Assembly: GCF_014647795.1 (NCBI RefSeq)
Contig: NZ_BMPW01000004.1
Span: 310,001 to 374,000 of the forward strand
From: Actinoplanes campanulatus
Lineage (GTDB): Bacteria; Actinomycetota; Actinomycetes; Mycobacteriales; Micromonosporaceae
DNA: 64,000 nucleotides
Direction: 5' to 3'
Shown here: piece after piece, positions 41,056-49,213 of the stretch
Position numbering within the stretch: the first letter of the stretch is position 1
Layout of the letters: the number at the start of each line of letters is the position of its first letter
Program-made: the position numbers and the translations under genes
The notes under the pieces: generated by a model
What the model was told of the DNA's origin: nothing
Seen by the model: the letters and a program-made list of their open reading frames with translations, nothing else
Database searches by the model: none

Positions 41056-41216
41056 CGGATGTACAGCGAGACCACGATCCGGGTCGGCAGTCCACGAGTC
41101 GCCGGCGTGAACGGGTGCGCGTAAGTGAACGTCACGAGCGCGGTCCGGTGAAACGGCGACGCCACGAGGATGCGAAGGCCGCCGGCGCCGACGAACAGCG
41201 GCAGGCTGTGAAGTAG
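41052..41216 (+). CDS. small basic protein coupled to the XRE regulator
   Basis: The 54-residue peptide begins MTDVQRDHDPGRQSTSRRRE and is rich in Arg, Lys, Glu and His with no hydrophobic segment. It is probably disordered and could bind nucleic acid. The start overlaps the regulator stop as ATGA and has GGGAGA 4 nt upstream, which supports translation. It converges with the PBP gene across 40 bp. Confidence 0.5.
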   Translation: MTDVQRDHDPGRQSTSRRRERVRVSERHERGPVKRRRHEDAKAAGADEQRQAVK

Positions 41217-41256
41217 TCCGAACGGATCCTTCCCGCCGCTGTATCCCCCCAGGGGC

Positions 41257-43956
41257 CTACCCGCCCGCCGCGCTGCTGGCGCCTCGGCCGCTGTCTGCCG
41301 GTTTCACCGATGTGGACGGGCCCGGATCCGGTGCTGGCGACGGTGACGTGGAACCCGATGGCGTGGGCTTCACCGGCGCTGTGGGTAGCGGCTGTGAGTG
41401 GACCGTGCGTTCGGGGAGATCGAACGTCCAACCCTGTTTCTTCAGCTTCGGGATCAGCCGGGTCAGCGCCTCGACGGTCTGGTCGCGTTCGCCGCCGCCG
41501 TCGTGTACGAGTACGACCGCGCGGGGTTGGAGCTGCTTCTCGATCCGGTCGGCGATCACGTCGGCGCCGGGCAGCAGCCAGTCGTCCGGGTCGACGACCC
41601 AGCCCAGGGGAGTGTGCCCGAGGTCGGTGCCGGCCATGGCCGACTTACCCCACGAACCGAAGGGCGCACGGAAGAACGGTACGGTGACACCGGGTACGGC
41701 CGCGGCGATGGCGGCGTCGGTGCGGGCGATGTCGGCGCTGGCCTCGGCCGCGGAGAGCCGGCCGAGGTCGTCGTGCTTCCAGGAGTGGTTGCACAGGACG
41801 TGACCCTCGGCGACGATTCGGCGTACCAGATCCGGGTATTTCTCCACCTCCTCGCCGACCACGCAGAACGTCGCCCGCACATGCTGCTCCGCGAGCAGGT
41901 CGAGCACCTGGGCCGTGTACGGCGAAGGCCCGTCATCGAAGGTCAACGCGAGCCGCTGGCCCTTGCCCGCGGTGCGCACGACCGGAATGCCGCGGCCGGG
42001 TTTGTCGTCGGAGCCCTTGTCCTTGTCCGTGGGCTTCTTGCTCTCCTTCGACCGCCCCGCGTCGCCGACATCCGTACGCCCGACATGGACCGGCTTCGGG
42101 AGCGCGGTCTTCGGAATGTCGTTCAGGGCGACCTGGGTGAAATCCCGCCAGAGCTGGGCCGGCAGGGTCCGTCCTTCGATCGCTCTGCCCAGACGGTCGC
42201 GGATCGGTCCCGGCTGGGCCTTGCCGATCCAGACCGCCGAGGCGAGTTCGGGCGTGTAGCCGACCATCCACGCGACCTGGTTGTCCTTGGTGTCGCCCCA
42301 CTGCTGAACACCGGTCTTGCCGGCCGCGGGCCGGTTCGGCACCGCTCCGTCGTCGCGCACCACGGCACCGAGCACGGCGGACACGTCGGCGGCGGCTTCG
42401 CTGTCCAGGACCCGTTTCGAGGTGGGGACGACGGTCCAGACCTGGCGCCCGTCGGGTGCGGAGACGTTCTCGACGAAATGCCGGTCGTGCCGGACTCCAC
42501 CGGCGGCGAAGGTCGCGTACACGCTCGCCAGATCGTCCGGAGCGACCGCGTATCGTCCGATGGCGATATCCGAGCGGGTCTTTCCGGGCGTCGGCTCGCC
42601 CTCGGCGTCCACCAGGGACCGGGCGCCCGCGTATTTTCGCTGGACACCGAGGTCGTACGCCATCGTCCGGACCTTGTCCGCCCCGATCTTCTCCGTGACC
42701 GCGTAGAACGGGGTGTTGAGGGATTTCACCATCGCCTGTTCCAGCGTGCAGACGGGGCACTGCTGGTTCGCGGGGTTCTCCAGCGGCACGCCGAGACGGC
42801 CGGTGAACGTACGTGGCGAACTGCCGTCCCAGCGTGACAGGTATCCGATTCCCTCACGCAGTGCCGCGGCGAGCACGATCGGCTTGAACGTGGACGCGGC
42901 GGGGTACGCCGCCGAGGCGTAGTCGAAGAAGCCCCGCCCCTGGTCGCCGCCGTAGTATGCCCGGACCCCTCCGGAACCGGGGTCGACCGCGACCAGCGCG
43001 ACCTGGAGGTCCTTCGGCTGCCCCGCGAGATGGCCCGTGACCTGGGAGACGGCCGCGTTCTGGGCGACCGGATCCAGCGTGGTGACGATCGACAGGCCCT
43101 GGGTGTGCAACGCCCGCGAGGTGATGCCGTGTGCGGCCAGTTCCTGCTCGACACGTTCGATGACCAGGCCGTTCGGTCCGGTGTCGCCGGCCGGCGCGGG
43201 GTTGACCACGGGATAGTCGGGTACGGCGTCGAGCCAGCCCAGTTCACGCTCCGACTCGATCACCCAGTTCCACCGGGCCCGTGCCGCCTCGCCGTCGTTC
43301 GCCGGGTCGAGGTTGTAGGGGTCCCTGATCACCGCGGCCAGCACCGCACCCTGCGCGGCGGTGAGCCGTTCCGGGGTGATGCCGAAGTAGGCGTGGGCGG
43401 CTGCCGCGATCCCGTACGCGCCGCGGCCGTAGTAGATGGTGTTGAGGTACCGCTCGAGAATCTCGTCCTTGGAATACTCGCGCTCCAACTGGACGGCGAG
43501 CGCGAACTCCTTGCCCTTGCGCTCCACCGAGACCTCCTGGGTCAGGAACGCGTTACGGGCGTACTGCTGGGTGATGGTCGACGCGCCCTGGTGGCCACCG
43601 CTCACGTTGGCGGCGACGGCTCGCAGGACACCGCGGATCGAGACGCCGTTGTGGTGGTAGAAGTCGCGGTCCTCGGCGGCGAGCACCGCGGAACGGACGT
43701 CCGCGGGCACGGCCGAGAGCGGCACGTCATTGTGGTTGGTGGTCCCGACCCGGGCCAGGATGGTACGGCCGTCGCGGTAGTACAGCGTCGACGCCTGCGG
43801 CTCGGATGGATCGGTGGGCAGCGGGACCGACCGCACATACGCCTCTGCGGCCCCGGCCGTCGCGGCGCAGCAGACGACCGCGACGACGGCCACTCTCGTC
43901 ACTATCCGTCGCCATCTGCTTCCCCCGCCTGCAGTCTGTACATTTTCCACGCCCAC
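41257..43956 (-). CDS. class A penicillin-binding protein fused to a NodB polysaccharide deacetylase
   Basis: The 899-residue protein has three domains. After a membrane anchor (17-38) comes a GT51 glycosyltransferase (about 60-240; catalytic Glu95 in AAEDRDFYHH, then GASTITQQYARN). The transpeptidase follows with STFK (355-358), SLN (412-414) and KTG (547-549). A charged linker (630-660) leads to a NodB deacetylase (668-850) with TFDDGP (672-677), metal ligands His724 and His728, RAPFGS (763-768) and HDG (818-820). The end is a Pro/Ser/Thr-rich tail. It would polymerise, crosslink and N-deacetylate peptidoglycan. The GTG start lacks a good ribosome site, so the exact N-terminus is uncertain. 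The 253 bp upstream are gene-free. Confidence 0.88.
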   Translation of the reverse strand: MGVENVQTAGGGSRWRRIVTRVAVVAVVCCAATAGAAEAYVRSVPLPTDPSEPQASTLYYRDGRTILARVGTTNHNDVPLSAVPADVRSAVLAAEDRDFYHHNGVSIRGVLRAVAANVSGGHQGASTITQQYARNAFLTQEVSVERKGKEFALAVQLEREYSKDEILERYLNTIYYGRGAYGIAAAAHAYFGITPERLTAAQGAVLAAVIRDPYNLDPANDGEAARARWNWVIESERELGWLDAVPDYPVVNPAPAGDTGPNGLVIERVEQELAAHGITSRALHTQGLSIVTTLDPVAQNAAVSQVTGHLAGQPKDLQVALVAVDPGSGGVRAYYGGDQGRGFFDYASAAYPAASTFKPIVLAAALREGIGYLSRWDGSSPRTFTGRLGVPLENPANQQCPVCTLEQAMVKSLNTPFYAVTEKIGADKVRTMAYDLGVQRKYAGARSLVDAEGEPTPGKTRSDIAIGRYAVAPDDLASVYATFAAGGVRHDRHFVENVSAPDGRQVWTVVPTSKRVLDSEAAADVSAVLGAVVRDDGAVPNRPAAGKTGVQQWGDTKDNQVAWMVGYTPELASAVWIGKAQPGPIRDRLGRAIEGRTLPAQLWRDFTQVALNDIPKTALPKPVHVGRTDVGDAGRSKESKKPTDKDKGSDDKPGRGIPVVRTAGKGQRLALTFDDGPSPYTAQVLDLLAEQHVRATFCVVGEEVEKYPDLVRRIVAEGHVLCNHSWKHDDLGRLSAAEASADIARTDAAIAAAVPGVTVPFFRAPFGSWGKSAMAGTDLGHTPLGWVVDPDDWLLPGADVIADRIEKQLQPRAVVLVHDGGGERDQTVEALTRLIPKLKKQGWTFDLPERTVHSQPLPTAPVKPTPSGSTSPSPAPDPGPSTSVKPADSGRGASSAAGG

Positions 43957-44209
43957 TGGACGCGGCCGGCACCATGATCCGTGGTATCGATTTGTCGACT
44001 ACTTTGCGTGCGCGAATCACCACATCTGCATCTACTGCGGGTGACCTGGTGTTTCGTGGAGGTTGCCTGATCAGCCTATGAACCTTGTCTCTTTCCGCCC
44101 CGCGACCTCGAAAGTTCGATATTTACAGACCGTGAGCGGACGGGCACGTCGTCGAATCGACCTCCGTGGGGCTCGGCCGCTTCCTTCATTACCTAGCGTG
44201 TCGGAATGA

Positions 44210-45004
44210 TTATGTACGGTGGGTGATCGTCGCGACGACGGGGCGGTACGCGTCCTCCGGCTCCTGTGGCCAGCCCGCCGCGTCCCATGTTCCCAACCGG
44301 AAGATCGCGGCCCGGACCAGCATCTGATTCCATCCCGGCAGATGCGCCCAACGGTCGATCACCTCGGGGCCGGTGCCGTGCCACACCATCGCGTCCACCG
44401 CCGCGACCGCCGAGGACCAGGACGGCGGCCGCCAGTACGCCGGCCAGTCGATCACCGCGGGTGGCAGGCCGTCGCTGAACAGGATGTTGCCCAGCAGGTC
44501 ACCGTGGACGATCTGCTCGGGCAGGGTCACCGGCCGGCGCAGGGCGAGCAACTCGTCCAGCAGCCTTGACGGTCGGCGCGGACCCGGAGGTGGCGTGTCG
44601 CAGAAGGCGAGCTGCTCGCCGTACACCCAAGGGTTGTGTCGGGTGTCCAGAAACCCGGGCCGCGGCAGCGCCGCGACCAGCTCGTGGAACGCGGCACCCA
44701 CCCGGATGACGTCGTCGACGCGGCGCTGGTCGGGGTGCCCGGCGACGGCCTCGGTCGCCTCCCAGCCGCCGGCCAGCCAGTCGCCGTCGGCGGCACGGAC
44801 CGGCCGGGCGATCCGGAACCGCGGCGACTCGGGGAGGGCGGTCAGCACCTCGGCGCGCCAGCGGACCTCGTCGTCGCCCTCGGACGGCTTCATGACTATG
44901 TCCCCGACCCGCCAGGTGCCGCCCTTGCCGCCGGCGAGTCGAACCGCGTCGCCGACGGCGCCGAAGGCGGCACATACCGCGCGGGGCGGTCCCTGATCGT
45001 CCAT
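44210..45004 (-). CDS. APH-fold phosphotransferase
   Basis: The 264-residue protein has the aminoglycoside/choline kinase fold: catalytic loop VHGDLLGNILFSD and metal-binding IDWPAYW. The N-terminal lobe contains GGKGGTWRVGDIVMKP. It matches an actinobacterial subgroup (TIGR02569-like) without known substrate, so resistance should not be assumed. ATG at 45004 is the chosen start; the frame extends to 45061 without a better ribosome site. It is divergent from the siderophore-binding protein gene. Confidence 0.8.
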   Translation of the reverse strand: MDDQGPPRAVCAAFGAVGDAVRLAGGKGGTWRVGDIVMKPSEGDDEVRWRAEVLTALPESPRFRIARPVRAADGDWLAGGWEATEAVAGHPDQRRVDDVIRVGAAFHELVAALPRPGFLDTRHNPWVYGEQLAFCDTPPPGPRRPSRLLDELLALRRPVTLPEQIVHGDLLGNILFSDGLPPAVIDWPAYWRPPSWSSAVAAVDAMVWHGTGPEVIDRWAHLPGWNQMLVRAAIFRLGTWDAAGWPQEPEDAYRPVVATITHRT

Positions 45005-45162
45005 CGCTGGTGGCCGTTTCTCGAGGTTGCCGCTGACGGCCCGGCACGATACCGGGAACATGCGTGAAACCGCCGACCGGCGCGGCTGTGCCCGCTAGCG
45101 TCGACTGCGCATATCCGATATATGCACCGAGACACTGATTTTAAGATCCTTTTGGTGAACAC

Positions 45163-45181
45163 TGAGGTGAGGATTGCCTAA
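45163..45181 (+). promoter_or_regulatory. IdeR/DtxR-type iron box
   Basis: TGAGGTGAGGATTGCCTAA matches the DtxR/IdeR consensus TTAGGTTAGGCTAACCTAA at about 14 of 19 positions. It lies 41 bp upstream of the iron-siderophore binding protein start, where iron-loaded regulator would repress transcription. Confidence 0.65.
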
Positions 45182-45221
45182 TCGGCACTGACCAGCGCAT
45201 TCACCGAAATCGGAGAACCAC

Positions 45222-46226
45222 ATGGCGACCACCCCGTCCCTACCGCGCCGGAACCTTCTCCTCGGCGCGGCGGCCGCCGGGCTGCTCGCGGCCTGCGGCG
45301 ACAGCGCCGACAAGGAGACCCCCGACACGGGTACGTCCCCGGCGGCCGGCGGCGGAACCTTCCCGGCCACGGTGACCCACCAGTTCGGCAGCACGACCCT
45401 GGACGCGGCACCGCAAGCGGTCGTCTCGCTCGGCTGGGCGGACGCCGACGCCCTGCTCGCCCTCGGTGTCGTGCCGATCGGCATCCTCGACTGGTTCCAG
45501 GCATGGCCGACCGGGGTGGGCCCCTGGGCGCAGGACAAGCTGAACGGAGCGACGCCCACCGTACTCAAAGGCCCGGAGATCAACTTCGAGAGCGTGGCGG
45601 CACTACGGCCGGACTTCATCACCTTCACCAAGAGCGACAACGTCGAGGCCACCTGGGAACAGCTCGAGAAGCTCGCGCCCACGCTGTCCGGCCCGGCCGA
45701 CACCCCACCATACGGAACCACCCTCAAGGACCAGACCGAGATGATCGCCGCGGCACTCGGCCGTAAGAGCGAGGGAGAGGCGCTGGTCGCCGCCAACGAC
45801 AAGGCGCTCGCCGACGCGAAGGCGGCCAACCCGGAGTTCCACGGCAAGAGCGTGGTCGTCGCGGCCGCGTTCGGCGGGCAGTACGGCGCCTACACGCGCG
45901 GCGACGGCCGGGTGCAGTTCATGGAGGCGCTCGGCTTTGTGAACTCGCAGAAGATCGAGGACCTCAACCCCGCCAACTACTACGCCCCGATCTCCAAGGA
46001 AGAGGTCGGCCTGCTGGACGCGGACCTGACCGTGGTCTTCGGTATCGGCGGCGGCGAGGAACTCAAGAACGACCCGGTTCTCAACAGCATCCCCTCGGCC
46101 AAGGACGGCCGGATGCTCATCATCGACGACGCCGACCTGGCCAACGCCTTCTCCACCAACTCGGTACTCAGCACCCCCTACACCATCGAGCGATTCGTAC
46201 CGATGGTGAAGGAAACGCTGGCGTGA
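45222..46226 (+). CDS. iron-siderophore-binding lipoprotein
   Basis: The 334-residue protein has a twin-Arg-like start followed by lipobox LAAC (Cys25), and a class III solute-binding fold typical of FecB/FhuD proteins (VVSLGWADADALLALGVVPI, then INFESVAALRPDFITFT). It would bind a ferric siderophore outside the membrane and hand it to the two FecCD permeases that follow. GGAGA lies about 7 nt upstream. Its stop overlaps the first permease start. An iron box precedes it. Confidence 0.9.
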   Translation: MATTPSLPRRNLLLGAAAAGLLAACGDSADKETPDTGTSPAAGGGTFPATVTHQFGSTTLDAAPQAVVSLGWADADALLALGVVPIGILDWFQAWPTGVGPWAQDKLNGATPTVLKGPEINFESVAALRPDFITFTKSDNVEATWEQLEKLAPTLSGPADTPPYGTTLKDQTEMIAAALGRKSEGEALVAANDKALADAKAANPEFHGKSVVVAAAFGGQYGAYTRGDGRVQFMEALGFVNSQKIEDLNPANYYAPISKEEVGLLDADLTVVFGIGGGEELKNDPVLNSIPSAKDGRMLIIDDADLANAFSTNSVLSTPYTIERFVPMVKETLA

Positions 46227-47284
46227 CGTCGGCGGCCGAGCGGGCCGGTTACCGACCTCCACAGGCACGGGTTCGCGCCCGGGGCGGGCTGACCGCGCGT
46301 GCCCTGGGTCTGCTGGTGGCGGTGGCGGTCCTCGTCGTGGTCGCCGCCGTCAGCATCGCGGTCGGCGCCAAACCCATCCCGCTCGGCGTGGTCTGGGACG
46401 CGTTGTTCGCCGACGGCGCGAGCGCCGAGAACGTCCGGATCGTGATCGACCTGCGGATTCCTCGTACGCTGATCGGGCTGGCCGCCGGCATCGCGCTGGG
46501 CCTGGCGGGGGCGCTCATGCAGGCGCTCACCCGAAACCCGCTCGCCGACCCGGGGATCCTCGGCATCAACGCGGGCGCCGCGGCGGCGGTGGTGCTCGCG
46601 ATCCGGGTACTCGGCGTCACCTCGTTGATCGGTTACATCTGGTTCGCGTTCGCCGGTGCCGCCGCCGCGTTCCTGGTGGTCTACCTGCTCGGTACCAGCG
46701 GCCACGCCGCCGCGTCACCGGAGCGCCTCGCGCTGGCCGGCGCGGCCGTCGGCGCCGCTCTGCTGGCGGTCACCAACGCCGTCGCCCTGCTGGACACCAC
46801 CACCTTCGACCGGTACCGGCTGTGGACCGTCGGGTCGCTCGCCGGCCGGGACCTCACCGTGTTGTGGGGCGTCCTGCCGTTCATCCTGGCCGGCACGGTG
46901 ATCGCGGTCGCTCTGGGACCTTCGCTGAACGTCATCGCGCTCGGCGAGGACACCGCCCGAGGGCTCGGCGCCAACCTCGACCGGACCCGGGTGCTCTCCG
47001 CGGTGGCCGTCACCGCGCTCTGCGGCGCCGCCACCGCGGCGGTCGGGCCCATCGCGTTCGTCGGGCTCGCCGTGCCGCACATCGCCCGCGCCCTGGTCGG
47101 GCCGGACCAGCGCTGGCTGCTGCCGTACTCGCTGGTGCTCGCACCGATTCTGCTGTTGGTCGCGGACGTCATCGGCCGGGTGGTCGCGCGGCCCGGCGAA
47201 CTGGAGGCCGGCCTGGTCTCGGCCCTGCTCGGGGCGCCCATCTTCCTCGCCGTCGTGCTGCACCGCCGGATCGTGCCGCTGTGA
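46223..47284 (+). CDS. FecCD-family siderophore permease 1
   Basis: The 353-residue protein has about ten membrane helices and the family signature LRIPRTLIGLAAGIALGLAG followed by ALMQALTRNPLADPGILGIN. The GTG start overlaps the binding-protein stop (GTGA), and its own stop overlaps the next permease. It pairs with permease 2 to form the channel for ferric siderophore. Confidence 0.93.
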   Translation: MTSAAERAGYRPPQARVRARGGLTARALGLLVAVAVLVVVAAVSIAVGAKPIPLGVVWDALFADGASAENVRIVIDLRIPRTLIGLAAGIALGLAGALMQALTRNPLADPGILGINAGAAAAVVLAIRVLGVTSLIGYIWFAFAGAAAAFLVVYLLGTSGHAAASPERLALAGAAVGAALLAVTNAVALLDTTTFDRYRLWTVGSLAGRDLTVLWGVLPFILAGTVIAVALGPSLNVIALGEDTARGLGANLDRTRVLSAVAVTALCGAATAAVGPIAFVGLAVPHIARALVGPDQRWLLPYSLVLAPILLLVADVIGRVVARPGELEAGLVSALLGAPIFLAVVLHRRIVPL

Positions 47285-48315
47285 CCCGCCGGCTCACCGT
47301 CCGTGCGCCCGGCATCGCGCTGCGGCTCGACGTACGCACCCTGTGGGTCAGCGGCGCACTCCTGATCACCGCGTTCGCGGCCGTCGTGTTCACCGTCGTG
47401 GCGGTGGGGATCTGGTTGCCCCTCGCCGACATCGTCGAGATCCTGCAGGGCGGCGGCCGGCGCGCCGACCGGTTCATCCTGCTCGACCTCCGCCTGCCGC
47501 GGGTCTGTCTCGCACTGCTCACCGGTGCCGCGCTGGCAGTGTCCGGAGCCGTCTTCCAGAGCCTCTCGCGAAATCCGCTCGGCAGCCCCGACATCGTCGG
47601 CTTCACCACGGGCTCGGCGACCGGCGCGGTGCTGTCGATCGTCGTCTTCGGTGCCGGGCCGGCCGGTTCCGCCGTCGCGGCCGTCGCCGGTGGCATCGTC
47701 ACCGCTCTGATCGTGTACGGGCTGGCCGCCCGCGGCGGCGGCTCGGTCCGGCGGCTGGTGCTCGTCGGCATCGGGATCGCGGCGATGCTGGTCGCGGTCA
47801 ACAGCTACCTCATCAGCCGTGCCCGGCTGGACGCCGCCCAGTCCGCCGCGGTCTGGCTGGTCGGCACCCTCAATGGGCGGACCTGGCAGTACGTGTACCT
47901 GCTCGGCATCGCCCTCGCGGTTCTGACCCCGCCGTTGCTGCTGCTGAGCCGACGGCTGCAGATGCTCGCGATGGGCGAGGACTCGGCGCGCTCGCTCGGC
48001 GTCCCGGTGCCGGTGTCCCGGCTGTCGCTGATGGTCCTGGCGGTCGCGGTCTGCGCCGTCGCGACCGCGGCGACCGGCCCGGTCGCGTTCGTGGCACTGG
48101 CCGCGCCGCAGGTCACCCTGCGGCTGACCCGTTCGCCGGCGGTGCAGCTGCTGCCGGCGGCGATCACCGGGGCGCTGCTGATGGTGCTCAGCGACCTCGT
48201 CGCGCAGCGGATCCTGGCGCCCGCTCAACTGCCGGTGGGCGTGGTGACCGGCGCGGTCGGCGGGGTCTATCTCGCCTGGCTGCTCAGCGCGCAATGGCGG
48301 AAGGGGAACGGTTGA
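47281..48315 (+). CDS. FecCD-family siderophore permease 2
   Basis: The 344-residue protein has about ten helices and the signature LRLPRVCLALLTGAALAVSG followed by AVFQSLSRNPLGSPDIVGFT. GTG at 47281 overlaps the stop of permease 1 (GTGA). It completes the heterodimeric channel, and its stop shares one base with the ATPase start. Confidence 0.93.
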   Translation: MTRRLTVRAPGIALRLDVRTLWVSGALLITAFAAVVFTVVAVGIWLPLADIVEILQGGGRRADRFILLDLRLPRVCLALLTGAALAVSGAVFQSLSRNPLGSPDIVGFTTGSATGAVLSIVVFGAGPAGSAVAAVAGGIVTALIVYGLAARGGGSVRRLVLVGIGIAAMLVAVNSYLISRARLDAAQSAAVWLVGTLNGRTWQYVYLLGIALAVLTPPLLLLSRRLQMLAMGEDSARSLGVPVPVSRLSLMVLAVAVCAVATAATGPVAFVALAAPQVTLRLTRSPAVQLLPAAITGALLMVLSDLVAQRILAPAQLPVGVVTGAVGGVYLAWLLSAQWRKGNG

Positions 48316-49121
48316 TGACATCGCGGCTGTCCGGCTCGGAACTCACCCTCGGCTACGAGAACCGGGTGGTGGCCGAGCGCCTGAACGTCCAGATCCCGGA
48401 CGGCGCCTTCACGGTGATCGTCGGTCCGAACGCGTGCGGCAAGTCGACGCTGCTGCGTGCCCTGTCCGGGCTGCTGTCGCCCCGGCACGGAACCGTCGTC
48501 CTGGACGGGGCGGCGATCAGTTCGTACCGGGCGAAGGAGGTCGCCCGGCGTCTCGGTCTGCTAGCCCAGTCGGCGACCGCGCCGGAGGGCATTTCGGTGG
48601 CCGACCTGGTGGCCCGGGGCCGGTACCCGCACCAGCGGCTGCTGCGCCAGTGGACCCCGGAGGACGAGTACCAGGTCGCGGAGGCGATGGTGGCGACCGG
48701 AGTCACCGATCTGGCGGACCGGGCCGTCGACGAGTTGTCCGGCGGCCAGCGGCAGCGGGTGTGGATGGCGATGGCGCTGGCGCAGCAGACGAACATCCTG
48801 CTCCTGGACGAGCCAACCACGTATCTGGACATCGCCTACCAGATCGACCTGCTCGACCTGTGCGCTGACCTGCACGAACAGGGTCGTACCCTGGTGGCGG
48901 TCCTGCACGATCTCAACCAGGCGTGCCGGTACGCCACCCACCTCATCGCCATGAAAGCCGGGACCATCGTCGCGGAGGGTGACCCTCGCGAGATCATCAC
49001 AGCGGAACTGGTGGAACACGTCTACGGGCTGGCGTGCCAGGTGATCCCGGATCCACAGACCCACACACCGCTGGTGGTTCCCGCGGCCCGCGCCGCCCGC
49101 GGCGCCCGGCCGCCCGGCTGA
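48315..49121 (+). CDS. siderophore importer ATP-binding protein
   Basis: The 268-residue ATPase is of FecE/FepC type, with Walker A GPNACGKS (38-45), signature LSGGQRQRVWMAMALAQQ, Walker B ILLLDEPTTYLDIAYQ and His loop VLHDLNQA. It powers the two coupled permeases. The ATG overlaps the permease stop by one base. The extra C-terminal Ala/Arg tail carries no motif. Confidence 0.93.
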   Translation: MTSRLSGSELTLGYENRVVAERLNVQIPDGAFTVIVGPNACGKSTLLRALSGLLSPRHGTVVLDGAAISSYRAKEVARRLGLLAQSATAPEGISVADLVARGRYPHQRLLRQWTPEDEYQVAEAMVATGVTDLADRAVDELSGGQRQRVWMAMALAQQTNILLLDEPTTYLDIAYQIDLLDLCADLHEQGRTLVAVLHDLNQACRYATHLIAMKAGTIVAEGDPREIITAELVEHVYGLACQVIPDPQTHTPLVVPAARAARGARPPG

Positions 49122-49186
49122 CCGCGCGAAACGTGTCCGGGTCCGGCCCGACCGGCAGGCGATGGCGATCCAACATCGTCGGTTTG

Positions 49187-49205
49187 TTAGGTTCGCCTGT
49201 CCTAA
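49187..49205 (+). promoter_or_regulatory. IdeR/DtxR-type iron box of the exporter pair
   Basis: TTAGGTTCGCCTGTCCTAA has both conserved half-sites, TTAGG and CCTAA, of the IdeR/DmdR consensus. It ends 8 bp before the exporter start, so binding would cover the promoter or transcription start. The exporter pair is thus expected to be derepressed when iron is scarce. Confidence 0.75.
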
Positions 49206-49213
49206 ACACGTGA

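Noticed and set aside
44210-45004. Calling the APH-fold kinase an antibiotic-resistance gene
   Set aside because: Only the general kinase motifs are visible. The closest group appears to be an actinobacterial family of unknown substrate.
46681-48321. 546-codon minus-strand frame opposite the siderophore permeases
   Set aside because: It is antisense to two clear FecCD permeases and rich in Gln, Asp, Arg and Gly as expected from complementary codons.
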